A stretch of DNA of 13,806 bases from CBDUUP01 sp965370435 (GCA_965370435.1 CBDUUP010000083.1:1-13806), one strand, 5' to 3'; shown: positions 5,063 to 12,298, counted from the first letter of the stretch. The notes: generated by a model from the sequence alone, not told the origin. Program-made: numbers and translations.

Positions 5063-7168
5063 ATGACCGTCTCAGAAGAAGCCCGCCAGGCCCCAGAGAA
5101 CACCCGCGCCACCCTCGACCTGATCTATCACGTCAGCCGGGAGCTGGCCTCCTCCCTGGATCTGCGCACCGTATTGCAGCGCGTCCTCTTCCTCTCCCTC
5201 AAAACCGTCGTCGGCAACAGCGGCAGCATCATCGTCATGGATGACGAAGGCCTGCCCATAGAATCGGCCATCATATACGGCGGCAAGGTCTACGATCAAA
5301 CCACCGAGAGCCTGCGGGCCACCCTGGATGAAGGTCTGGCCGGTTGGGTTGTCCGCAACCGGGAAGCCGTCCTCATAAAAGACACCAGCCGGGACGAGCG
5401 CTGGCTGCGCCGCCCCGATGACAGCCTAGAGCATACCGGCCCCAAATCCTCCGTCAGCGCCCCCCTCCTGGCCCGCGAGCGCCTGGTGGGAGTGATGACC
5501 CTCTCCCATCCCGAACCCGGATTCTTCAACGAAGAGAACTTCAGCCTGATAAAGGCCATCGCCGACCAGGCCGGTATCGCCGTCCTCAACGCCCGCCTCT
5601 ACGAGGAAAGCCAAAAACAAGCCCGGGTCATGGCCGCCCTGGCCGAAAGCGCCGCCACCATCAACGTCTCTCTCCGCCAAGAAGAAGTGCTTGACCGCAT
5701 CTTGAAGCAGATCAGCGGCGCCTTGGACGTAGCCGCTGTCTCCCTGGCCCTCATAGACCCTCGCACCAACGAACTCGAATTCACCGCCGCCTCTGGGGAA
5801 AGCAGCGACTCCATCATCGGCGTCCGCCTGAACATGGGCCAGGGCATCGCCGGGTGGGTGGCCCAGGAGGGCCGCAGCGTGATCGTGCCCAAGGCCAGTG
5901 AAGACCCCCGCTTCTTCTCCAACGTTGACCAACGCACTGGTTTCTCAACCCAATCCATCGCCTGCGTGCCCATCCGCGCCCAGGGAGAAGTCATCGGCGT
6001 GATCGAAGCCATGAACCCCCTCTCCGGGGAATTCAAACAAGAATCCCTATTCTTGCTCTCCGGCATCGGCAGCCTGGCGGGGACCGCCATCAGCCACGCC
6101 CAACTCTTTGAACGGGTTGAAATAGCCCACCAACGCTTCCTCGAGCTTTTCGAAGACAGCATTGACCCCATTTTGATCACCGACTGGGATGGGAAGATTA
6201 ACGAAGCCAACCGCCGGGCCGTCCTATCCACCGGCTTCACCAAAGAAGACCTCCAGGGGATGAACATCGGCCACCTCCACAAGATCGACTGGGATAAAGT
6301 AGGCCAGAAATTCGACATGCTCCCTTCCACCGGCACGCTCTCATACGAATCAGCGCTCAACACCCAAGAGCAGGAACAGATTCCCATCGAGGTCTACGTC
6401 CGGCGGGTGACCATTGACGGCCACAATCGCCTCCAGTGGATCCTGCGCGACCTCACCGAACGCAAAAACCTGGAAGCCATGCGCGAAGACTTGCTTTCTA
6501 TGATCTACCACGACCTGCGCTCCCCCCTGTCCAACGTGGTCTCCAGTCTGGATATTTTGGCTTCTATGGTCCCCATGGAAGAATTTCCCTCCATCAAGCC
6601 CGTACTGGACATCGCCCTGCGCTCTACCGAGCGCGTCCAACGCCTGACCAAATCTCTGCTCGACACCCGCCGCCTGGAAATGGGCCAATCCATCGGCGAA
6701 CAAAAACCCGTCACCCCCGCCTCCCTCATGAATGAAGCCCTCCAAGCCGTCGCTCCCGTCGTGGAAGGGAAAAACCAAGAGATCGTCTCCGAACTCCTGG
6801 ATACCCTCCCCCCCGTGAACGTGGACGAAGAAATGATCCGCCGAGTCCTCATCAATATCCTGGAGAACGCCGTCAAATACACCCCCCAAAACGAGATCAT
6901 CACCGTAGGCGCCCGCCGGGATGGCGATTTTGTCGCCTTCTGGGTGCAAGACCGGGGGCGCGGCATCCCCACCGAAGACCAGGATTTCATATTCGAGAAG
7001 TTCACCCGCTCCCGTACCGGGGCCAGCGGAGGCACCAAAGGGCTGGGGCTGGGGCTGGCCTTCTGCCGCTTGGCCGTACAAGGCCACGGAGGCAGGATCA
7101 AGGTTGAGAGCAAACCGGGCGCTGGCTCGCGCTTCACCTTCACTGTGCCCGTGGTGCAAGTCTCCTGA
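5063..7168 (+). CDS. Cytoplasmic sensor histidine kinase, GAF-GAF-PAS-HisKA-HATPase
   Basis: A 701-residue kinase with no signal peptide or membrane helix, so it should sense an internal signal. Order: GAF 1 (about 30-175), GAF 2 (about 190-345), PAS (about 359-463), HisKA with MIYHDLRSPLSN and phospho-acceptor His483, then the HATPase domain with the N box LENAVKY (Asn602), the G1 box DRGRGIP (Asp630) and the G2 region GLGLGL. All catalytic boxes are intact. It would autophosphorylate His483 and pass phosphate to a response regulator, but no regulator is encoded in the window, so it is an orphan here. GAF domains in such kinases bind small molecules, haem or bilins; I see no clear ligand signature. 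The start at 5063 lies three bases after the predicted transcription start, matching the near-leaderless pattern of holB. Architecture is certain; the signal is not known. Confidence 0.92.
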   Translation: MTVSEEARQAPENTRATLDLIYHVSRELASSLDLRTVLQRVLFLSLKTVVGNSGSIIVMDDEGLPIESAIIYGGKVYDQTTESLRATLDEGLAGWVVRNREAVLIKDTSRDERWLRRPDDSLEHTGPKSSVSAPLLARERLVGVMTLSHPEPGFFNEENFSLIKAIADQAGIAVLNARLYEESQKQARVMAALAESAATINVSLRQEEVLDRILKQISGALDVAAVSLALIDPRTNELEFTAASGESSDSIIGVRLNMGQGIAGWVAQEGRSVIVPKASEDPRFFSNVDQRTGFSTQSIACVPIRAQGEVIGVIEAMNPLSGEFKQESLFLLSGIGSLAGTAISHAQLFERVEIAHQRFLELFEDSIDPILITDWDGKINEANRRAVLSTGFTKEDLQGMNIGHLHKIDWDKVGQKFDMLPSTGTLSYESALNTQEQEQIPIEVYVRRVTIDGHNRLQWILRDLTERKNLEAMREDLLSMIYHDLRSPLSNVVSSLDILASMVPMEEFPSIKPVLDIALRSTERVQRLTKSLLDTRRLEMGQSIGEQKPVTPASLMNEALQAVAPVVEGKNQEIVSELLDTLPPVNVDEEMIRRVLINILENAVKYTPQNEIITVGARRDGDFVAFWVQDRGRGIPTEDQDFIFEKFTRSRTGASGGTKGLGLGLAFCRLAVQGHGGRIKVESKPGAGSRFTFTVPVVQVS

Positions 7169-7277
7169 AATCCGCCCCCTCCTGCGCCCCAGGTGATTCA
7201 CCCACCGCTTCTAAGCGCTCAGTTAAGACGATTTTTATGGAAACGCGAAACGGCATTATGTCCAACATCTCCCAAAA

Positions 7278-7470
7278 TTGTCATTCCGAGCGCCCCACAG
7301 AGCGCCAAAAGCGCCGTTCAATGGAAAAGAAACATCCCTCTCCCGTAGGGGCGCACAGCAGTGCGCCCAAACGCCAACCACCTGCCATAGCCTTGCCCAC
7401 AAACCCTGATGTCTCCTGATAGGAGTCGAGGCTTTAGCCGGGTCACCTGCCAATACTTGTCATTCCGAGA
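7278..7470. repeat. Pair of TTGTCATTCCGAG dispersed repeats
   Basis: Identical 13-mers at 7278-7290 and 7458-7470, 180 bp apart, each followed by a purine-rich stretch. They mark two pieces of a dispersed intergenic repeat. Translation gives the familiar non-protein string with CHSER, so small reading frames here are not genes. Confidence 0.5.
7349..7368. repeat. GC-rich 8-bp hairpin repeat
   Basis: GGGCGCAC-AGCA-GTGCGCCC is a perfect 8-bp stem. It is preceded by CCCGTAG, as in a dispersed intergenic repeat I recall from other bacterial genomes. It lies 180 bases after the kinase stop and has no T run. Confidence 0.5.
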
Positions 7471-7490
7471 AGGACCGCTTCACCGCCCAG

Positions 7491-7589
7491 CCTGTCCTGA
7501 CCTGTCCTGAGCCTGTCGAAGGAAGCCTGTCCTGAGCTTGCCGAAGGAAGCCTGTCCTGAGCCTGTCGAAGGAAGCCTGCCGAAGGAAG
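7491..7589. repeat. 25-bp tandem repeats of the CCTGAGCCTGTCGAAGG type
   Basis: Full 25-bp units at 7501-7525, 7526-7550 and 7551-7575, with partial units at 7491-7500 and 7576-7589. Each unit begins CCTGTCCTGAG and ends CGAAGGAAG. The middle unit differs at two positions (CTTGCC for CCTGTC). There are no spacers between units, so this is not a CRISPR array. It is a widespread dispersed repeat type in Chloroflexota and some other bacteria, from memory. Confidence 0.8.
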
Positions 7590-7673
7590 GAATCCCTGAA
7601 AACATGGATGCTTTTCACCTTCCTCGGCCTCCGGCCTCGGAATAACAGAATTGAAGATGGCTTCATTATTTTT

Positions 7674-7725
7674 CCAACATTTAGATTATCAATACACTTG
7701 AGCGCTTAATTAAGGTAAATGTTGG
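7674..7725. repeat. Perfect 10-bp inverted repeat
   Basis: CCAACATTTA at 7674-7683 and TAAATGTTGG at 7716-7725 enclose 32 AT-rich bases that include GAGCGCTTAATTAAGG. It could be a structured RNA arm, a transposon relic or an operator; nothing here decides it. Confidence 0.45.
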
Positions 7726-7910
7726 TAAAATAGAGATACGTATTTATGTCTTCGTGATAAAAATTTATCAACTGCCAAGGCGCGAAGACACTAAGAAAAA
7801 ACAAAAAACTTTGTACCTTAATCCTTTACTGCAATGTTAAGATGATTTTGTAAGTCCTTCCTACCTTATTGAAATCCTTATTACACTGAGTTCATCAAGG
7901 GAATTTTTTT
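7726..7910. other. AT-rich spacer before the degenerate MBL gene
   Basis: No gene is supported. It includes CGCGAAGACACTAAGAAAAA near 7781-7800, which resembles another dispersed intergenic repeat I recall. No convincing promoter pair was identified. Confidence 0.3.
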
Positions 7911-7942
7911 TCAGTATTTCAGTGATTCAGTGTTTCAATATT
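7911..7942. repeat. Octamer tandem array upstream of the degenerate MBL gene
   Basis: Four exact-period units: TCAGTATT, TCAGTGAT, TCAGTGTT, TCAATATT. The array ends 41 bases before the chosen ATG. Its construction (four units of eight) matches the arrays around the DNA glycosylase gene, with a different unit. Confidence 0.65.
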
Positions 7943-7983
7943 TAACAAACTTTCATCTAAACATAGCGCTACGCGGAGAGTCA

Positions 7984-8847
7984 ATGAAAAAAATCGCCCA
8001 AAACATCCACATTGAAAATTCCTATCCCGGCGTCACCCTGGGCTTGCTGGCTTTCCCCGACAGCTATCTCCTCATAGACGCCCCCCCCGATCCGGAAGAC
8101 GGCCTCTCCTGGCAGGCCGCCCTGCTCAAAATGGGCGTCCGCCACGACACCCTGCTGGTCAACCTGGACGCCCACCCGGACCGCTCCCTGGGCGCTCGCG
8201 CCCTGGAATACACCGTCCTCGCCCACCAGCAAACCGCCGAATTCTTCAAAAACCGCCCCGCCGTCTTCAAAGGCCACGACCCCCAGAGCGGCGCCGAATG
8301 GGAGACCATCCCCGCCCTGGGCAACATCCGCTGGCTGCCTCCCAGCATCACCTTCACTCAACACATGACCATCTACCGGAAGAAATATTCCATCGTCATC
8401 GAACACCACCCCGGCCCCTCTCCCGGCGCAGCCTGGGTCTCCATCCCCGAACGCGACGTCGTCTTCGTCGGCGACGCCGCCCTCCTCAACCAACCCCCCT
8501 TCCTCGCCGACGCCGACCTCCCCGCCTGGATCGAAACCCTCGACTTGCTGCTCTCCAAAACCTACATCAATCAAACCATCGTCAGCAGCCGCGGCGGCCC
8601 GATATCCGAAAAAGAACTCCGCGCCCAGCGCAAACTCCTCAAAGACATCCTCAAACATATGGAGCGGCTGGCCAAACGCCAAGCCCAGCCCACCGCTACC
8701 GAATCCTTGATCCCCAAGCTCCTTTCGGGCATGAAGTTCCCCGCCAAATTCCAAGAGCTTTACACCCAACGCCTCCAATACGGCCTCTACCAATACTACA
8801 TCCGCAATCACTGGACCGGCGCATTGACCTCCTCCAATGGAAAATGA
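7984..8847 (+). CDS. Metallo-beta-lactamase-fold protein with degenerate metal site
   Basis: A 287-residue protein. The order of motifs follows the MBL fold: an N-terminal FPDSYLLIDAPPD (strand then D-x-P), the region DAHPDRSLG where HxHxDH is expected, HHPGPSPGAAWV where H-x-PGH-TPG is expected, DVVFVGDA with the conserved Asp, and SSRGGPISE where a histidine (G-H-G) normally lies. The first and last histidines of the main motif and the final histidine are replaced (Asp, Arg, Arg), so normal two-metal catalysis is doubtful. The ATG at 7984 is chosen over a GTG at 7930 because GGAG at 7975-7978 is well spaced and the GTG lies inside a repeat array. The C-terminal ~80 residues are helical and basic. 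It precedes the asparaginase gene by 53 bases, which has its own promoter. Function unknown: an inactive or altered-specificity hydrolase. Confidence 0.75.
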   Translation: MKKIAQNIHIENSYPGVTLGLLAFPDSYLLIDAPPDPEDGLSWQAALLKMGVRHDTLLVNLDAHPDRSLGARALEYTVLAHQQTAEFFKNRPAVFKGHDPQSGAEWETIPALGNIRWLPPSITFTQHMTIYRKKYSIVIEHHPGPSPGAAWVSIPERDVVFVGDAALLNQPPFLADADLPAWIETLDLLLSKTYINQTIVSSRGGPISEKELRAQRKLLKDILKHMERLAKRQAQPTATESLIPKLLSGMKFPAKFQELYTQRLQYGLYQYYIRNHWTGALTSSNGK

Positions 8848-8851
8848 CCGG

Positions 8852-8880
8852 TTGACAAATTAAATCCGCATCCCCATATT
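8852..8880 (+). promoter_or_regulatory. Promoter of the asparaginase gene
   Basis: TTGACA (8852-8857, perfect -35), a 17-base spacer, and CATATT (8875-8880, 4/6 -10). It begins four bases after the upstream stop codon. The predicted leader is about 14 bases. Confidence 0.6.
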
Positions 8881-8900
8881 CTCGCCTCCCTCAAACCCCT

Positions 8901-9950
8901 ATGCCCAACCCTCCCTACGTCCCCCTTTTTGAACTCACCCGCGGCCAGACCGTCGAGTCCGTCCACTTCGGCGCCGCCGCCCTGGTTAACCTCCAGGGTG
9001 AACTGGTTGCCTCCGTCGGCGACCCAGAAGCCGTCGCCTACCTCCGCTCCACCGCCAAACCCTTCCAGGCCCTGCCATTCGTGGAAGCCGGCGGCCCCCA
9101 ACATTTCGGCTTTACCCCCGCCGAGACCGCCCTCATCTGCGCCTCCCACTCCGGCACCGACCAGCACGTCGCCGCCGTCGAATCCATCCAGACCAAGGCC
9201 AACCTCAGCCAGGATGACCTCATGTGCGGCGTCCACCCCCCCTTCCACACCCCCACCGCCGAAGCCCTCCGAGAGCGCGGCGAAGACCCCGCCCCCAACC
9301 GCCACAACTGCTCCGGCAAACACACCGGTATGCTCTCCCAGGCCCGCCTCCACGACTGGCCCACCGAAAACTACCTCGACCCCTCCCATCCCGTCCAGGA
9401 GCGCATCCTCAAAGCCTTCGCCGAAATGTGCGACCTAACCCCAGACCAAGTCAACCAGGGTACCGATGGCTGCTCGGCCCCCAATTTCGCCGCCCCCCTG
9501 CGCAATGTAGCCCTCGCCTTCGCCCGCCTCGCCGACCCCTCCTCTCTCGACGAGACCCGCGCCGCCGCCTGCCGCCAGATCACCGCCGCCATGACCGCCC
9601 ACCCCGATATGGTCGGCGGCCCCGGCCGCTTCGACACCCGCCTCATGCAAGTCACCGGAGGACGCATCGTAACCAAAGGCGGCGCAGAAGGCTACCAGGG
9701 GCTGGGCCTCCTCCCCGGCGCGCTGGGACCCGACTCCCCCGCCCTGGGTCTGGCCCTCAAAATCTCCGACGGCGACGCCCGCAAAAAGACCCGCGCAGCC
9801 GTCGTACTGGAAATCCTCCGCCAACTCGACGCCCTCTCCCCCGCCGAGCTAGAAGCGCTCTCCGAATTCGGCCCTGCGTTCCCCATCCACAACTGGCGCA
9901 AGCTCATCGTCGGCCGGGCTTGCCCATCCTTCACCCTCCACAAAAATTGA
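8901..9950 (+). CDS. L-asparaginase, Rhizobium etli type (Asparaginase_II family)
   Basis: A 349-residue enzyme of the PF06089 family, unrelated to the E. coli AnsA/AnsB fold, hydrolysing L-asparagine to aspartate and ammonia. Signature residues line up with those described for the R. etli enzyme, shifted by two: Ser50 and Lys53 in RSTAKPFQ, Ser82 in SHSGT, Cys137 and Lys140 in NCSGKHTGML, Cys191 in DGCSAPN, and Lys259 in VTKGGAEG. The Cys/Lys cluster is the zinc-binding site in that family. There is no signal peptide, so it is cytoplasmic. Length is normal and the N-terminal PLFELTRG is typical. It has its own near-consensus promoter. It likely serves nitrogen supply. The alternative, a related amidohydrolase of other substrate, cannot be fully excluded but all active-site positions are retained. 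Confidence 0.92.
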   Translation: MPNPPYVPLFELTRGQTVESVHFGAAALVNLQGELVASVGDPEAVAYLRSTAKPFQALPFVEAGGPQHFGFTPAETALICASHSGTDQHVAAVESIQTKANLSQDDLMCGVHPPFHTPTAEALRERGEDPAPNRHNCSGKHTGMLSQARLHDWPTENYLDPSHPVQERILKAFAEMCDLTPDQVNQGTDGCSAPNFAAPLRNVALAFARLADPSSLDETRAAACRQITAAMTAHPDMVGGPGRFDTRLMQVTGGRIVTKGGAEGYQGLGLLPGALGPDSPALGLALKISDGDARKKTRAAVVLEILRQLDALSPAELEALSEFGPAFPIHNWRKLIVGRACPSFTLHKN

Positions 9951-9986
9951 CCCGCAACTGCAACGCGCAACCCGAAATTCCTACCC

Positions 9987-9992
9987 TACAAT
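9987..9992 (+). promoter_or_regulatory. Possible -10 box of the DNA glycosylase gene
   Basis: TACAAT, 5/6 match; predicted +1 about 9999, which puts the octamer array in the 5' leader. No -35 at the correct distance. Confidence 0.35.
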
Positions 9993-10001
9993 ATCGTTAA
10001 T

Positions 10002-10033
10002 GCGTTTGAACGTTTAAACGTTAGAACGTGCAA
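10002..10033. repeat. Octamer array directly before the glycosylase start
   Basis: Units of eight: GCGTTTGA, ACGTTTAA, ACGTTAGA, ACGTGCAA, ending one base before the ATG. It includes the perfect 14-bp palindrome AACGTTTAAACGTT at 10009-10022. It occupies the position where a ribosome binding site would be, and no Shine-Dalgarno sequence is present. Confidence 0.7.
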
Positions 10034-10034
10034 C

Positions 10035-10697
10035 ATGAAAACGAAAGAAGCCCTCGCTGTCCATAACCGCCTCCTGGAGTTCTACGGCCAGCCCACCTGG
10101 CGCAACCCGCTGCCCCCGCTCGACGAACTGGTCTCGACCATCCTCTCCCAGTCCACCACCGACACCAATCGAGACCGGGCCTTCACCGCCCTGCGGGAGC
10201 GTTTCCCCACCTGGGAAGCGGTTCGTGACGCCGAACCCTCGGCCGTCATCGACGCCATCCGCACCGCCGGGCTGGCTAACCAAAAAGGCCCCCGCATCCA
10301 GGCCGCCCTCCGCCAGATCACCGAGCAGCGCGGCGAACTGAACCTTCACTTCCTGGCCGACCTCCCCCCCGAGCAAGCCGCCGCCTGGCTCACCCAATTC
10401 AAAGGCGTCGGCCCCAAGACCGCCGCCATCGTCCTGCTCTTCTCGCTGGGATTGCCCGCCTTCCCCGTAGACACCCACGTCCAACGGGTCACCGGGCGCC
10501 TCGGCCTCCGCCCCGAAAAAATGACCGCAGAGAAAGCGCACCCCCACCTGGCCTCCCTCTTCCCCCCGGAAGCCTACTACGCCGCCCACCTCAACCTCAT
10601 CCGCCTCGGCCGCCAAATCTGCCCCGCCCGCAAACCCAACTGCCCCGAATGCCCGCTCCAAGACCTCTGCGACTACTACGCCGAGAACTACCCATGA
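10035..10697 (+). CDS. nth: Endonuclease III-like DNA glycosylase/AP lyase
   Basis: A 220-residue protein of the HhH-GPD superfamily with an iron-sulfur cluster. Seen: LVSTILSQSTTD (the family's LSQ-T helix), the helix-hairpin-helix FKGVGPKTAAIVL with catalytic Lys128, VDTHVQRV with catalytic Asp146, and four cysteines Cys196, 203, 206 and 212 in the spacing C-x6-C-x2-C-x5-C that holds [4Fe-4S]. The enzyme removes oxidised pyrimidines and cuts at the abasic site. All catalytic residues are present, so it should be bifunctional. Tandem octamer arrays lie on both sides. The second kinase follows after 66 bases without an obvious promoter, so the two could be co-transcribed. The main uncertainty is whether it is the primary Nth or a paralog of the same family. 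Confidence 0.9.
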   Translation: MKTKEALAVHNRLLEFYGQPTWRNPLPPLDELVSTILSQSTTDTNRDRAFTALRERFPTWEAVRDAEPSAVIDAIRTAGLANQKGPRIQAALRQITEQRGELNLHFLADLPPEQAAAWLTQFKGVGPKTAAIVLLFSLGLPAFPVDTHVQRVTGRLGLRPEKMTAEKAHPHLASLFPPEAYYAAHLNLIRLGRQICPARKPNCPECPLQDLCDYYAENYP

Positions 10698-10703
10698 AAT
10701 CCA

Positions 10704-10735
10704 ACGTTTGAACGTCTAAACGTTTTAACGTTCTA
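10704..10735. repeat. Octamer array directly after the glycosylase gene
   Basis: Units of eight: ACGTTTGA, ACGTCTAA, ACGTTTTA, ACGTTCTA. Same unit (ACGTTTRA-like), same orientation and same count as the array before the gene at 10002-10033. Confidence 0.7.
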
Positions 10736-10763
10736 ACCTTCCAACGCCCCAAAAGGCCTGCCC

Positions 10764-12077
10764 ATGACCTCTGACACTCCAATGAAAAATCCCAACCTCG
10801 CCGCCCTCTACCGCGTCTCCCAGGTCTTGGGCGCCTCCCTCGACCTCGACGAAGTCCTCAACCAGGTCATGGACGCCCTCATCGAACTCACCGGCGCCGA
10901 GCGCGGCTTCCTGATGCTCCTCGACCCCCAAACCAAGGCCCTCGACCTCCGCGCCGCCCGCAACATCGAAAAGGAAACCCTCGACCAGGAGGACATGCAG
11001 GTCAGCCACACCGTCATCAAGGCCGTCCTGGAGACCGGAGAAGGCGTCATCACCACCAACGCCCAGCACGACCCCCGCTTCGCCGGGCAGGAATCCGTCG
11101 TCGGCTTTGCCCTGCGCTCCATCCTCTGCGCCCCCCTCCGCGCCAGAGGGACCGACATCGGCGTCGTCTACGTGGACAACCGCGCCCAGGAAGGCCAGTT
11201 CACCGCCCAAGAACTCGACCTGGTCAACGCCTTCGCCGCCCAGGCCGCCGTCGCCCTGGAGAACGCCCGCCTCTACACCCAAACCGACCAGGCCCTCGCC
11301 GCCCGCGTCGCCGAGCTGGAGAAACTCAACCGTGAAGTCGAGCAGGCCAACCAGGAGAAGTCCAAGTTCGTCTCCGTCGTCACCCACGAACTCCGCATCC
11401 CCATGACCTCCATCAAAGGCTACACCGACCTCATGCGCAGCGGCGTCGTAGGCGAAGTAAGCGACCAGCAGCTTGAGTTCCTCGATGTCATCCGCAACAA
11501 CGTCGAGCGCATGTCCGCCCTAATCTCCGACCTCTCCGACATCTCCCGCATCGAGACCGGACGCCTGAACATAGACCTCGCCTTCATCACCCTGCGGGAC
11601 AGCATTGACGAGACCATCGAAATCATCCGCCCCCACCTCGACGAGCGCAAGCAGTCCCTCACCGTCGACCTCCCCGAAGACCTCCCCCCCGCCTACGCCG
11701 ACCCCAAACGAGTCGTCCAAATCCTCACCAACATGCTCAGCAACGCCAACACATACCCCCCCGAAGAAGGCTCCATCTCCGTAGACGTCCAGCAGGCGGG
11801 CGACTTCCTCCGCATCTCCGTCACCGACAACGGCATCGGCATCGCCGAAGAGGACCAAGAGAACGTCTTCAGCCAATTCTTCCGCTCCGAAGACCAGGCC
11901 GTCCGCGACGAGCAGGGCTGGGGCCTCGGCCTCAACGTCACCAAACAGCTCGTCGAACTCATGGGCGGCCAGATCGGCTTCTCCAGCCAACTGGGCCAAT
12001 CCTCCACCTTCTGGTTCACCCTCCCCACCGAGGAAGGCGAAGCAGCCGAAGAAGGCGCGGTGAAAGCGTTGATTTAG
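10764..12077 (+). CDS. Cytoplasmic sensor histidine kinase, GAF-HisKA-HATPase
   Basis: A 437-residue kinase without membrane segments. Order: GAF domain (about 14-172), a short coiled linker rich in Glu/Ala/Leu (about 175-200), HisKA with SVVTHELRIPMTSIKGY and phospho-acceptor His208, and the HATPase domain with the N box MLSNANTYPP (Asn327), the G1 box DNGIGI (Asp355) and GWGLGLNV. In the N box the usual lysine before Tyr is Thr330. No response regulator is adjacent. The ATG at 10764 is used; a second ATG at 10782 starts six codons later and cannot be excluded, since neither has a clear ribosome site. The last residues (AVKALI) are encoded by a segment that recurs at 12981-12998, suggesting a DNA duplication at this 3' end. 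Kinase assignment is secure, signal unknown. Confidence 0.92.
   Translation: MTSDTPMKNPNLAALYRVSQVLGASLDLDEVLNQVMDALIELTGAERGFLMLLDPQTKALDLRAARNIEKETLDQEDMQVSHTVIKAVLETGEGVITTNAQHDPRFAGQESVVGFALRSILCAPLRARGTDIGVVYVDNRAQEGQFTAQELDLVNAFAAQAAVALENARLYTQTDQALAARVAELEKLNREVEQANQEKSKFVSVVTHELRIPMTSIKGYTDLMRSGVVGEVSDQQLEFLDVIRNNVERMSALISDLSDISRIETGRLNIDLAFITLRDSIDETIEIIRPHLDERKQSLTVDLPEDLPPAYADPKRVVQILTNMLSNANTYPPEEGSISVDVQQAGDFLRISVTDNGIGIAEEDQENVFSQFFRSEDQAVRDEQGWGLGLNVTKQLVELMGGQIGFSSQLGQSSTFWFTLPTEEGEAAEEGAVKALI
12060..12077 (+). repeat. 18-bp direct repeat, copy 1 (3' end of the kinase gene)
   Basis: GTGAAAGCGTTGATTTAG, including the kinase stop codon. It matches 12981-12998 at 17 of 18 positions. 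Confidence 0.7.
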
Positions 12078-12096
12078 GATTCGTTGTAGGTTTACA

Positions 12097-12129
12097 TTGT
12101 TGATAGTGAGATTATGGTAGAATCAACAA
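12097..12129. repeat. 8-bp inverted repeat after the kinase gene
   Basis: TTGTTGAT at 12097-12104 and ATCAACAA at 12122-12129 with a 17-base loop. It could form a hairpin 20 bases after the stop codon, but lacks a T run. Confidence 0.3.
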
Positions 12130-12221
12130 GCTTTGTAGTTGACATTGTGGAAAGTTATTATGTAGCCGTATCTATTTGTTAAGAACTAATATTGTCGCAA
12201 TTGGATGTGATGCCAAATACT

Positions 12222-12257
12222 TGAGGGGTGGGTGTATTGGTCCCCCTCATTTTATTT
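12222..12257 (+). terminator. Rho-independent terminator
   Basis: TGAGGGG (12222-12228) pairs with CCCCTCA (12243-12249) across a 14-base loop and is followed by TTTTATTT. It lies 145 bases after the kinase stop, inside the AT-rich insert, and could serve the kinase transcript or have come with the insert. Confidence 0.6.
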
Positions 12258-12298
12258 ACAATTTATTTTCCCCTATCGCGTCATACTCACATTTCACC

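Noticed and set aside
5599..7201. Minus-strand and alternative-frame reading frames over the first kinase
   Set aside because: They overlap a complete kinase with intact motifs and carry no recognisable domain.
7491..7589. CRISPR array
   Set aside because: The 25-bp units are contiguous without spacers and belong to a known dispersed repeat style.
7237..7666. Short reading frames in the spacer after the first kinase
   Set aside because: They translate dispersed repeats (the TTGTCATTCCGAG and CCTGAGCCTGTCGAAGG types) and have no start signals.
7930..7983. Upstream GTG start adding 18 residues to the degenerate MBL protein
   Set aside because: The GTG lies inside an octamer array and the extra residues do not belong to the fold; the ATG at 7984 has a ribosome site.
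7981..9824. Minus-strand frames over the degenerate MBL and asparaginase genes
   Set aside because: Shadows of C-rich coding sequence; composition is Gly/Val/Ala/Glu only.
12139..12161. Promoter TTGACA with TATTAT after the second kinase
   Set aside because: The spacer is only 11 bases, too short for a sigma70-type promoter.
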